Source: Marinicella marina
Lineage (GTDB): Bacteria > Pseudomonadota > Gammaproteobacteria > Xanthomonadales > Marinicellaceae
Length of the DNA: 64,000 bases
Reading direction: 5' to 3'
NCBI RefSeq assembly: GCF_030065545.1
Contig: NZ_JASJNC010000001.1
Coordinates: 248,001 to 312,000 of the forward strand
The stretch's first letter is position 1. Each line of letters begins with the position of its first letter. The notes under the pieces are model-generated. The model was given only the letters and a program-made list of their open reading frames with translations, was not told the DNA's origin and did no database searches. Positions 19,337 to 27,126 of the stretch are shown piece by piece. A program made the position numbers and the translations under genes.

Positions 19337-20923
19337 ATGAAAACATGGGTTTTATTTATCATCGCGGTCGGTCTGTCATTCAGCAGCACAGCCATCAGCA
19401 AAGAGGCTGATTATTTGGTACTGACTTGGTCAGAACAAAATGGCTTACAAGCCGAATACCATCAAGTGTTTGAATGGGCGGAACAAAGCCACAGCAACAA
19501 CCAACACACCTCATCTTTATTGGCTTTCGATGCCGATGACAAGCTGTTGGAACATGTTTCCATCAGAGACAGCCAAATCACCCGTTCCGAGCACCATGGC
19601 CATGACCACATTGACGGTCAATGGCTGCTTAATGATAAAATCACTTTCGTGGTTCGTGCACCCAAGGGGCAGATTAAATACCTACAATTACCCGCATCCA
19701 TCGATGCCCGCCAAGCAACAACCTCATTCAATTCATTGGTAACAAACGCCAAAGTCAAAGGGCCACAACGCAGCAGCGCAATGGGCCAGGCCGATAACCG
19801 GGTCAATTTATTGATCATGAGTGAAGGCTACACCAATGCCCAACAGACTGACTTCAATGCCGATGTCGATGGCGTGATTGCTTACATGCAGACCTTTGAA
19901 CCCTATCAAAGTTACACCAATTTCGTCAGTTATGATCGGCTGTTCACCGCCAGCGCGCAATCTGGAGCGGATAAACCAGCGGACTGTTTTGGTGGTGATG
20001 CAGTGACTGTGAATACCGCTTTTGATGGCTCTTATTGCGTCGCCAGCATCCGCCGACTGTTGACGGTTAATTCGACAAAAATATACACCGCAGCAGCAGC
20101 CGTGCCCAATTGGGACGAAATCATTGTGATAGTTAACGACAATGAATACGGCGGATCTGGCGGCGCCTTTTCAACCTTTTCTACCAATGTTGCTGCCAAT
20201 GACATTTTCATCCATGAATACGGACACTCCTTCACTGGTTTGGCCGATGAATACGACAGTCCCTTTCCAGGCTTCCCAGCCTGTAGTGACATCAGCAGCC
20301 CAAGCTGTGAAGCCAATGTCACCGATGTGGTCAGCCGCAACAGCATCAAATGGAACTACTTAATCAACCAAAGCACACCAGTGCCGACCCCAGAAACCGC
20401 CCAGTACGGAAATGACATTGGCCTGTTCGAAGGCGCGCGTTATTTGGAAACAGGTATGTACCGACCCAAAGACTTTTGTAACATGCGGGTGCTTTCGGCA
20501 GGCTTTTGTGCGGTGTGTCAGGAAGCTTATGTGTTGAAAATTTATGATGTGCTGTACGCCGATGCTGGGCGCTTGTCCTTACTTGAACCGGACACCGCAT
20601 CACCCGCTGGGGCCACGGTCAGTGCCATGGTTTCGGTGCCGGTTAATTTCAGCATTGATACCTTACAGCCCACCCATGATTTGAGCATCACTTGGTCTGT
20701 TAATGGCTCACCCCAAAACACCGCCAACAGCAGCCTCACCTCCCAAGGCTTTTCCTACACCCCTGATCAAGTGGGTGCCAACACCGTCAGTGTTACTGTC
20801 AGGGATAATTCACCCTTGGTGCACAGCTCCCGCCAGGACGAACTGCCGGAGTTTGAGTATGTGTGGCAATTGGATGTGGCTGCTTTTGATGATTTGATTT
20901 TCGCTGATGGCTTTGAGCCTTAA
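19337..20923 (+). CDS. secreted M64-type metallopeptidase with IFADGFE tail
   Basis: 528 residues. Signal peptide (MKTWVLFIIAVGLSFSSTAIS), a beta-rich N-terminal domain, then an M64 (IgA-peptidase-like) catalytic domain starting VNLLIMSEGYTNAQQTDF near residue 155, with zinc site HEYGHSFTGLADEYD near residue 292. A C-terminal Ig-like domain (about 420-510) ends in LIFADGFEP. Predicted secreted zinc endopeptidase; the substrate is unknown. The short terminal motif is shared with the secreted protein ending at 30660. Confidence 0.85.
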   Translation: MKTWVLFIIAVGLSFSSTAISKEADYLVLTWSEQNGLQAEYHQVFEWAEQSHSNNQHTSSLLAFDADDKLLEHVSIRDSQITRSEHHGHDHIDGQWLLNDKITFVVRAPKGQIKYLQLPASIDARQATTSFNSLVTNAKVKGPQRSSAMGQADNRVNLLIMSEGYTNAQQTDFNADVDGVIAYMQTFEPYQSYTNFVSYDRLFTASAQSGADKPADCFGGDAVTVNTAFDGSYCVASIRRLLTVNSTKIYTAAAAVPNWDEIIVIVNDNEYGGSGGAFSTFSTNVAANDIFIHEYGHSFTGLADEYDSPFPGFPACSDISSPSCEANVTDVVSRNSIKWNYLINQSTPVPTPETAQYGNDIGLFEGARYLETGMYRPKDFCNMRVLSAGFCAVCQEAYVLKIYDVLYADAGRLSLLEPDTASPAGATVSAMVSVPVNFSIDTLQPTHDLSITWSVNGSPQNTANSSLTSQGFSYTPDQVGANTVSVTVRDNSPLVHSSRQDELPEFEYVWQLDVAAFDDLIFADGFEP

Positions 20924-20934
20924 GCGCCAAGCAT

Positions 20935-20963
20935 AAAAAAACCCCAAATGAATTGGGGTTTTT
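20935..20963. terminator. bidirectional terminator
   Basis: Stem ACCCCAA/TTGGGGT around 20941-20959, A-run on the left and T-run on the right, between the converging peptidase gene and the GlsB gene. Confidence 0.85.
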
Positions 20964-20983
20964 ACCTAGTACTTGTGGCTTTT

Positions 20984-21244
20984 TTATTTGGTGGCTTTTT
21001 TAATCACCCCAATCACAAACAACAAGATCACCGCGCCTATGGTCGCATTGATGATTGCGGCTATGATACCACCACCCAAGGACACACCCAACATACCCAA
21101 TACGTAACCACCAACAAACGCACCAACAATACCAATAACGATGTTGGCAACCAGCCCAAAACCTGAGCCTTTCATCAACAGCCCGGCCAACCAACCTGCA
21201 ACGGCACCGATGATTAAGGTGATCAATAAACCCTCTAAATCCAT
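20984..21244 (-). CDS. GlsB/YeaQ/YmgE family membrane protein
   Basis: 86 residues, three glycine-rich helices: LLITLIIGAVAGWLAGLLMKG, GLVANIVIGIVGAFVGGYVLG, and IINATIGAVILLFVIGVIKK. This is the transglycosylase-associated (GlsB) pattern, a stress-linked inner-membrane protein of unknown mechanism. The ATG at 21244 is preferred to a GTG four codons upstream, because the GTG overlaps GGAG, which is then the ribosome site. Confidence 0.9.
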   Translation of the reverse strand: MDLEGLLITLIIGAVAGWLAGLLMKGSGFGLVANIVIGIVGAFVGGYVLGMLGVSLGGGIIAAIINATIGAVILLFVIGVIKKATK

Positions 21245-21418
21245 AATTAACTCCACAATGTTAAAAAATAAGCCAAACAGTTAAGTTTGGACCCACATTA
21301 AAATACCACAACCCAGCATTGAATTGGTATTGAAATTCGCTCTATGAAAGATTGATACAATCTGTACTTTTGGGCCAAACAAGCGCAAGACCACTGAGCA
21401 CACAACCAGAGGCAGGCC

Positions 21419-21979
21419 TCAATTGACCGGCGTCAGAGCGGCCATTTTAGTTAAAAACCTGTGCAATTCAGGGTCGCTCTGATCAAACGGCACCTCACTG
21501 CGATGAAACCAGCGCACTGCTTCGAACTCACTGTCATCGCATTCAAGGTCAGCTTGGCGATCACCTTTCAAGGCATACCAAATGGAAACATCCGTATGAC
21601 CCGCCGTCTTACCGACTGTTTCTGTACTGGTAATTAAAACTGGCCCATCAAACAAGAACTTCGCATCGATACCCAACTCTTCTTTGGCCTCGCGCAAGGC
21701 ACAGTCTCGTGGGTGTTCATCTGGGTTGACATGACCGCCTGTTGGCAGCCACAGCTGGGCATTGATGTGATCCACCAGCAAAACAAAATCTCCATCAATC
21801 AAGACAAAGTAGGAGACCAAGTGTTTAGGCGGTGTCGCTGGTTTTTTTATTCGACAAAGTACTGCACCAGAATCAATCCAGTTCAACACCTGTTTTTGTG
21901 TTTGAGCCTCTTTATCATCCAGCGGTTTTATTACCGCAACTTCTGCCCTTATTTGTTTGCGCATGGGGTTTTGATTCAC
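21419..21979 (-). CDS. NUDIX hydrolase
   Basis: 186 residues. The Nudix box is intact: GHVNPDEHPRDCALREAKEELGI fits GX5EX7REUXEEXGU. The N-terminal part before the box is about 80 residues. It hydrolyses some nucleoside-diphosphate-linked compound; substrate not inferable. Six bases downstream of the methyltransferase-like gene on the same strand, so probably co-transcribed. Confidence 0.88.
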   Translation of the reverse strand: MNQNPMRKQIRAEVAVIKPLDDKEAQTQKQVLNWIDSGAVLCRIKKPATPPKHLVSYFVLIDGDFVLLVDHINAQLWLPTGGHVNPDEHPRDCALREAKEELGIDAKFLFDGPVLITSTETVGKTAGHTDVSIWYALKGDRQADLECDDSEFEAVRWFHRSEVPFDQSDPELHRFLTKMAALTPVN

Positions 21980-21984
21980 ACCAT

Positions 21985-22800
21985 TCAGTCCATTTTAAAT
22001 TCATTGGTCAAGCCGCGTGCCGCCCGGTTGTCGATCACCTGTTGAATCATCTGCAGGTAATCACGGTCATCTGGAATCAGCAGTGGTAATTTAATCACTT
22101 CAGTAACGGCTTGTTGCAAGTCGCACATGGTCCGTTCATTACTAACCCCAGCATGCCACTTCATCGCTGCAGCCAAGGCAATTTCCTGCCCCCAAAAATA
22201 GACTTGTTTTGCGCGCACATGGGACTGCATCTGTCTGGCTTGTGACAAAGTGCCTGGCTCTGCCAAACCCAACCAAATATCCGCATACAAAAAATCAACC
22301 GGCTGCTCAGGATCAGGACGCCATTCAACGGCATCGGCTTTGATCACATTGATTTTCTTCCTGGCTGCTGCCGGGATTGAGTCGTACGCACCAGATTCGT
22401 CAAACAGCGCAATCACATCAGCATCGCGCTCAATCACGGTCACCGCCGTGACTATAGGGTTCAAAGCTGCATTGGCAGCAATCCAACCCATGCCCAGTCC
22501 CATGATGACCACGTGGCCAAAGGCACATTGGTACCCCAGTTCTTGGCTTTCGATTTCATGCGGCGTCAGCGACATCCAAGTGTCCCACACGGTACCTTGA
22601 TCGGACCGGGCTTGGCGCAACAATGACGGTAACATCTCCAACAAACAAGTCCCTGAATAATAGCCCCAGTCATTGGCCAATTGTCCACCCGGGTTGATCT
22701 GCCACGGGCCCATTTGACCCGTGTTGTACTCAGGAATAAATGAATCTGTTTGCCACAGCGTCTTACCCAGTGCTTTGGCTATTTCTTGGTTGATGTTCAT
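21985..22800 (-). CDS. spermidine-synthase-like Rossmann protein
   Basis: 271 residues. AdoMet-type fold: VVIMGLGMGWIAANAAL (motif I) near residue 105, VTVIERDADVIALFDE with the acidic residue after strand 2, INVIKADAVEW and VDFLYADIW. This order resembles spermidine synthase-like and small-molecule methyltransferase proteins. I see no catalytic set that fixes the reaction. Likely in one unit with the NUDIX gene. Confidence 0.6.
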   Translation of the reverse strand: MNINQEIAKALGKTLWQTDSFIPEYNTGQMGPWQINPGGQLANDWGYYSGTCLLEMLPSLLRQARSDQGTVWDTWMSLTPHEIESQELGYQCAFGHVVIMGLGMGWIAANAALNPIVTAVTVIERDADVIALFDESGAYDSIPAAARKKINVIKADAVEWRPDPEQPVDFLYADIWLGLAEPGTLSQARQMQSHVRAKQVYFWGQEIALAAAMKWHAGVSNERTMCDLQQAVTEVIKLPLLIPDDRDYLQMIQQVIDNRAARGLTNEFKMD

Positions 22801-22834
22801 TGGTGGTTAAAGCCTGTCATTGAGTTTGTTTTTA

Positions 22835-23266
22835 TCATGTCGTACTTGGTGCGCTGATGGCCAATAACACGCCATAAAAAATAACCAAAAAACCACCGAT
22901 TTCTGCTGCGATTAATGACCACATAAACCATTGTGTTGAGGTCTTGATGGGCTTAAGTTGGTTAGCGGTTTTCCCCAGAAACCCCTGAACCATATAACTG
23001 GCTATGGCAAAGAAAAAATAACTGATCAAAAGCAGCGTGGCGATGAGCTCTAAATTGTCAGACAGCTGACTGATTTCTAAAAAAACAGCAATCAGTATCG
23101 CCGCAAAGCTGTAGAGTAAAGAAGACCGATGGGCCACATCGACATAAGGGTGCGCTTGGCCATGTTCACTCGCTGCGATTTGTCGGTATTTCCATACCCC
23201 TGTCAACAACCCATTGAGGAAGAACAGGCCAGCAGCAATGATGGCGATTTGGTAAGCTGTGTTCAT
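22835..23266 (-). CDS. hypothetical four-helix membrane protein
   Basis: 143 residues with helices near 5-24, 47-65, 72-95 and 115-138. One charged loop, KYRQIAASEHGQAHPYVDVAHRSS, contains three His and could bind a metal or haem, but this is speculative. No family recognised with confidence. It is the last ordinary chromosomal gene before the cassette region. Confidence 0.6.
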   Translation of the reverse strand: MNTAYQIAIIAAGLFFLNGLLTGVWKYRQIAASEHGQAHPYVDVAHRSSLLYSFAAILIAVFLEISQLSDNLELIATLLLISYFFFAIASYMVQGFLGKTANQLKPIKTSTQWFMWSLIAAEIGGFLVIFYGVLLAISAPSTT

Positions 23267-23370
23267 TTTTATATCCTAACATCAAAAAAAACCATAGCTC
23301 AGTGCTTTTCTGAGATTTCCGCCTTCATTTTTTTGTTATATGTAGCCTCGTAGCCTCAAAGATGTGCTAT

Positions 23371-23428
23371 GCCCAACAAAAATAGATGACCAGCTTTCAA
23401 GCTAATTGATGGGCAGAGTCCTCCCTAC
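23371..23428 (-). other. possible decayed end of second integron cassette
   Basis: GTTGGGC on the minus strand (23371-23377) fits the GTTRRRY core of a recombination site. The sequence between it and the end of the upstream cassette gene does not fold into clear attC arms, and a degenerate REP-like copy (TGATGGGCAGA... at 23407-23428) lies inside. Weak; the site may have been disrupted. Confidence 0.3.
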
Positions 23429-23483
23429 CTGGCCTGGAGCGTTGTCCGCTTAATCGACTGCTTGGAAGAGGAAGTTGAAATCA

Positions 23484-23795
23484 TCAGAGAGTCACTCCAT
23501 GGTCAAAAGTAATGACCTTCTTGTCAATGGATATGTAGAGCCCAATCGTTGCATCAGGAATACTTGATGGCTCCGGAGCACCAATCACCACCTTTGCCTG
23601 ATAGTGATCACCCCATGTATAGCCGGCACAGTCTTCACGAATGGCCGCACGCGTGGCCACCCACATGTGAGCACGAGGATCTATATTAATAATCTCACTA
23701 TTAATCTCTAATCTCCAGTGACAATCATCGAGAATACCACGTGCTAGGCTGAGCACATGATCCTTAGAAATATCATTTGGACTGAAGGAGCTCAT
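23484..23795 (-). CDS. integron cassette gene B, unknown function
   Basis: 103 residues (MSSFSPNDISKDHVLSL...), no signal peptide or membrane helix. Predicted mixed alpha/beta. I do not recognise the family. The ATG follows the attC core by only five bases, typical of cassette genes that carry no promoter of their own and are read from upstream. Confidence 0.6.
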   Translation of the reverse strand: MSSFSPNDISKDHVLSLARGILDDCHWRLEINSEIINIDPRAHMWVATRAAIREDCAGYTWGDHYQAKVVIGAPEPSSIPDATIGLYISIDKKVITFDHGVTL

Positions 23796-23799
23796 AGCA

Positions 23800-23919
23800 T
23801 CTCAACGCCCACTTCAGCTGCGCCAAAGCCGGAGTGTTTTTGTGTTAATGTCTGAGCTGAGCGAGTAACGCAAAAACGCGGAGGTTTTGGCGTCAGACTG
23901 GAAGTGCTTGTTATCCATT
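23800..23919 (-). repeat. attC recombination site of an integron cassette
   Basis: On the minus strand the site starts ATAACAAGCACTTCCAG and ends CTGAAGTGGGCGTTGAG. The outer arms pair (CACTTC-CAG with CTG-GAAGTG, with one unpaired C on one side, as expected of an extrahelical base), and inner arms ACGCCAAA/TTTGGCGC pair next. The central 50 bases form the variable part. The upstream gene's TAA overlaps the left core (ATAACAA) and the next gene starts just after the right core (GTTGAGA, one base off GTTRRRY). Length about 120 bases, like the long marine attC sites. Confidence 0.8.
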
Positions 23920-24315
23920 TTTTATTAAAGGGTTGATTAAATCAAAAGATGTTTCTGGAATCACTTCCCCAGAAATAGCACCTAATATTGCTAATTCAAA
24001 TCGTTCTTTAAAACCGTATATTTCCTCTCCAGCTATAGACGTAAATTGCCAATCAATTGCAGGATCAAAATGAGAGGCTATGTGGGTCAAAACGCTATCT
24101 TGAATATATAAAAGCGCATAAGACAACTCCCTATCAACAGAACCCTTTTTATCTACTTTTTTGCCAATATCAATTAGTGCTTTATGGAATACCCAGAACT
24201 TTTCAACATGCCAATCCCCAAACTCTGACAAAAATCCAAAAAATGTTTTTTCCCACTCATCACTACCATCACCAGGCATGTTTCTAAATATTTCAGTCAA
24301 TGCTTCATCTATCAT
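23911..24315 (-). CDS. integron cassette gene A, possible Imm41-like immunity protein
   Basis: 134 residues, acidic, mainly helical. The pattern of a Trp/Phe-rich N-terminal half (WEKTFFGFLSEFGDWHVEKFW), a central YALLYIQDSVLTHIASHF and the closing FDLINPLIKNG recalls the Imm41 immunity family, from memory of the family's C-terminal FD.ENPLL. That match is tentative. The start lies seven bases after a GTTGGGT core, and the stop overlaps the attC, so it is a complete cassette gene. Confidence 0.5.
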   Translation of the reverse strand: MIDEALTEIFRNMPGDGSDEWEKTFFGFLSEFGDWHVEKFWVFHKALIDIGKKVDKKGSVDRELSYALLYIQDSVLTHIASHFDPAIDWQFTSIAGEEIYGFKERFELAILGAISGEVIPETSFDLINPLIKNG

Positions 24316-24321
24316 TTAATT

Positions 24322-24328
24322 ACCCAAC
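24322..24328 (-). other. cassette-start core site (GTTGGGT)
   Basis: GTTGGGT on the minus strand is a perfect GTTRRRY core directly before cassette gene A. No second attC arm pairs with it upstream, so this is the junction of the first cassette with an attI-like or secondary site. No integrase gene is in the window. Confidence 0.5.
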
Positions 24329-24747
24329 AGCCGAGTTGAAGTGCAAATTTCACATTAATCATCATAGCTTGCTCCTATGTTGATGGATAACAATTTATTA
24401 TGGGTGCATTAATGCTTACTATCATCTGAATTCCTTGTTAAAAGTGCATTAAAAAAACCATGATATTACCATAAGTGGTTGATTTTTCACTGTGTAGGGT
24501 TAAATTCCATGCACTGATAGCCGGTTATTGACGGATAAAAATGCACGGATGCACTCATATCCGTAAAATTCTTAATAAAAGTGCATTATCAATGCATGGA
24601 TTTTTAATTGGCATTGTCCGTTTATCAAGCCTCGTAGGATGGGCTCCGCCCATCAAAAATGGGTGACATAATTTATGGTTAATGATTTGATTGTAATTCA
24701 ATTCATTTACCGCAACAATAATCACTCACTTCACAAATGCATCAACC
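24329..24747. other. 419-base gene-free leader with direct repeats, hairpin and a REP copy
   Basis: No credible gene. It holds two exact copies of TAAAAGTGCATTA (24439-24451 and 24576-24588, 137 bases apart), a nested hairpin ACGGAT...TGCACGGATGCA...ATCCGT around 24531-24563, and a REP-like palindrome at 24634-24655. It may hold the promoter for the cassette genes (minus) and for the DDAH gene (plus). Confidence 0.5.
24634..24655 (+). repeat. REP-like palindrome copy 1
   Basis: Contains GATGGGCTCCGCCCATC, a 7-base stem with a 3-base loop, preceded by GTAG. The same 22 bases recur exactly at 46294-46315. Confidence 0.75.
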
Positions 24748-25509
24748 ATGTTCAAACACGCCATCGTCAAAACTCCCGGTAAAAGCATGCTTAACGGCCT
24801 CAGCACCGCAGGCTTGGGTCCGCCTGATTACCACTTGGCTTTGGAACAGCACCAAAACTATATCAAGGCCTTGCAAAAATGTGGCCTCGCAGTGACCATT
24901 TTGCCACCTGATGAGGCTTATCCTGATGCTTGTTTTGTTGAGGATGCGGCGGTGCTGACAGCCAACTGCGCCATCATCACACGCCCCGGTGCCGCCAGCC
25001 GACGCGGCGAAGTGGCCGCCATTGAACAGGCGGTGGCCGAGTTTTACCCCCAACTTGAATACATCCAAGCACCAGGCACTTTGGACGGCGGTGATGTGAT
25101 GATGGTGGGTAAGCATTTTTATATTGGCCTGTCTGAGCGGACCAACGCAGCGGGTGCAACACAATTGTTTAGCATCTTACAGGCCCATGGCATGGACGGT
25201 TCGACAGTGGCACTCGATCACTTACTGCATCTAAAAACAGGGGTCAGTTACATAGAAAACAATCATTTGGTGGTTGGTGATGAAATGAATGATAAACCTG
25301 AATTTGCTGCGTTCAAGCGCATTACTGTGACTGCTGATGAGGCTTATGCCGCCAACTGCATTTGGGTCAATGACCGGGTCATCATCCCAGCGGGGTTCCC
25401 GCGTAGCCAAGCGGCGCTGGTGGCGGCAGGTTATGAAGTCATAGCGGTTGATGTCAGCGAATTCGAGAAGCTCGATGGGGGTTTAAGTTGTTTGTCTTTA
25501 CGTTTTTAG
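24748..25509 (+). CDS. dimethylarginine dimethylaminohydrolase-like amidinotransferase-fold enzyme
   Basis: 253 residues. Seen: DACFVEDAAVL (acidic active-site residues), GTLDGGDVMMVGKHFYIGLSERTN, the catalytic His in LHLKTGVSYIENN, and the nucleophilic Cys near the C-terminus in LDGGLSCLSLRF. This set is that of DDAH, which hydrolyses methylated arginine to citrulline and dimethylamine. A close relative acting on another guanidino compound is possible. Transcribed with or just before the L7/L12-like gene. Confidence 0.88.
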   Translation: MFKHAIVKTPGKSMLNGLSTAGLGPPDYHLALEQHQNYIKALQKCGLAVTILPPDEAYPDACFVEDAAVLTANCAIITRPGAASRRGEVAAIEQAVAEFYPQLEYIQAPGTLDGGDVMMVGKHFYIGLSERTNAAGATQLFSILQAHGMDGSTVALDHLLHLKTGVSYIENNHLVVGDEMNDKPEFAAFKRITVTADEAYAANCIWVNDRVIIPAGFPRSQAALVAAGYEVIAVDVSEFEKLDGGLSCLSLRF

Positions 25510-25563
25510 TGTCCTCCAGCTTGAGCTGTTGTAGAATGAGTAAACACATTTTGAGAATGACAC

Positions 25564-25866
25564 ATGGGTGAATTTCAAACAATTGTAACCGTTATATTGG
25601 CGTTGATCATCGGCTTTATTTTTGGCCGTAGCTCGAAAAAATCCGATCCGTTTGTCGAACAACAGCTCAGTCGTGAAGAGTGGAACAGTTTACAACCCGA
25701 CAAAGACAACAGCAATCCCTACGATGATGTTCACCAAGACGTGTTACAAGCAATTGAATCAGGCAATTTGATTGAGGCGATTAAACGCTTCAGACAGCAC
25801 CATTCGGCCAGCCTCAAAGAAGCCAAAGGCGCCGTTGATGCCATCAGAAAAAACATCAACAGTTAA
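25564..25866 (+). CDS. membrane-anchored L7/L12 C-terminal-domain-like protein
   Basis: 100 residues. One N-terminal helix (TIVTVILALIIGFIFGR), a charged linker, then IEAIKRFRQHHSASLKEAKGAVDAIRKN, which follows the pattern of the ribosomal L7/L12 C-terminal domain (KIxVIKxVRxxTGLGLKEAKxxV). Small membrane proteins with this domain are known but uncharacterised. 26 bases before the dipeptidase gene, so possibly co-transcribed. Confidence 0.65.
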   Translation: MGEFQTIVTVILALIIGFIFGRSSKKSDPFVEQQLSREEWNSLQPDKDNSNPYDDVHQDVLQAIESGNLIEAIKRFRQHHSASLKEAKGAVDAIRKNINS

Positions 25867-25892
25867 ACCCAAAAAAACGGAAAACAGCATTT

Positions 25893-27116
25893 ATGAAAAC
25901 AACAAAAAGCTTAAGTCTCATTGCCGCAGCGACTCTATTGATGGGTTGCCAACCCACCGCTCAAAAACCACAGTTCGATGACGAGGTGTTCAAACAAGCC
26001 CAACAAATCAGCCAGAAATACATCATTGCCGATTTGCATGTCGATGTGCCTTATCGACTAGAGAATAAATACGATGACGTGTCTGCGGCCACCGAAGGTG
26101 GTGATTTTGACTACCCAAGGGCGAAACAAGGCGGACTGGATGCACCATTCATGTCAATCTACATCCCAGCTGAAATCGAAGCCAAAGGCGGCGACAGCAA
26201 GGCTTTGGCCGACAAACTGATTGACTCAGTGAAACAAATTGTGCGCCAATCACCGCGAAAGTTTGCCTTGGCTAATTCACCGGCGCAAGTGGAAAGGAAT
26301 TTTGCCCGTGGTTTGATTTCTTTGCCAATGGGCATGGAAAACGGTTCTCCGATTGCCGGTGACATCACCAACTTACAACACTTTTATGATCGCGGCATCC
26401 GCTACATCACACTGTCTCATTCATTGAGCAACCACATTTCAGACTCATCCTATGACAGCGTACGTCCTGCAGGCGGCTTAACTAAGTTTGGTAAGACATT
26501 GGTTGGCGCGATGAACGACATCGGCATGATGGTTGATGTCTCGCATATTTCTGATTTGGCTTTTTATGATGTCATGTCGGTCAGCACCGCACCGGTGATT
26601 GCTTCGCATTCATCAGCCAGATCGTTCACGCCTGGTTTTGAGCGCAACATGGACGATAACATGATTAAATTACTGGCGGCCAATGGCGGTGTGATTTTCA
26701 TCAATTTTGGCTCGACTTTTGTCTCCGAGGCTTCATTGAAAAGCTGGCAGGATTACAAAGCAGCCTTTGATGCCTACCTTGCTGAGAACAAGCTCGATGA
26801 GGACAGCGATGAAGCCAAAGCATTTACCGCCGATTACCAAAGTAAGAACCCTTTTGAGTTTGCTGATTTAGACACGGTGTTAGATCATTTTGATCATGTG
26901 GTTAAACTGGCTGGCATCGACCACGTGGGTATTGGCTCAGATTATGACGGTGTGGGTGATTCATTACCCACTGGTCTGAAGGACGTCGCCACTTATCCGA
27001 ACTTGATTGCGGGCCTGCTTAAACGCGGTTATTCAGAGGCCGACATCGCCAAAATCCTATCGGGTAATTTAATGCGTGTTTGGCGCCAGGTGCAATCACA
27101 CAGAGCCAGTAGCTGA
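25893..27116 (+). CDS. lipoprotein membrane dipeptidase (M19)
   Basis: 407 residues. Lipoprotein signal ending LLMGC at residue 19, so anchored in the outer or inner membrane facing the periplasm. Peptidase M19 signatures: ADLHVDVPYR (zinc HxD), YITLSHSLSN, MVDVSHISDLAFYDVM, VIASHSSAR and HVGIGSDYDGVG. Family members hydrolyse dipeptides, including those with D-residues. Length fits the family. Confidence 0.92.
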   Translation: MKTTKSLSLIAAATLLMGCQPTAQKPQFDDEVFKQAQQISQKYIIADLHVDVPYRLENKYDDVSAATEGGDFDYPRAKQGGLDAPFMSIYIPAEIEAKGGDSKALADKLIDSVKQIVRQSPRKFALANSPAQVERNFARGLISLPMGMENGSPIAGDITNLQHFYDRGIRYITLSHSLSNHISDSSYDSVRPAGGLTKFGKTLVGAMNDIGMMVDVSHISDLAFYDVMSVSTAPVIASHSSARSFTPGFERNMDDNMIKLLAANGGVIFINFGSTFVSEASLKSWQDYKAAFDAYLAENKLDEDSDEAKAFTADYQSKNPFEFADLDTVLDHFDHVVKLAGIDHVGIGSDYDGVGDSLPTGLKDVATYPNLIAGLLKRGYSEADIAKILSGNLMRVWRQVQSHRASS

Positions 27117-27126
27117 AAACAGCAAC

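Noticed and set aside
23401-23470. Second full attC site after cassette gene B
   Set aside because: Only a GTTGGGC core was found; the flanking arms do not pair convincingly, so it is listed only as a possible decayed site.
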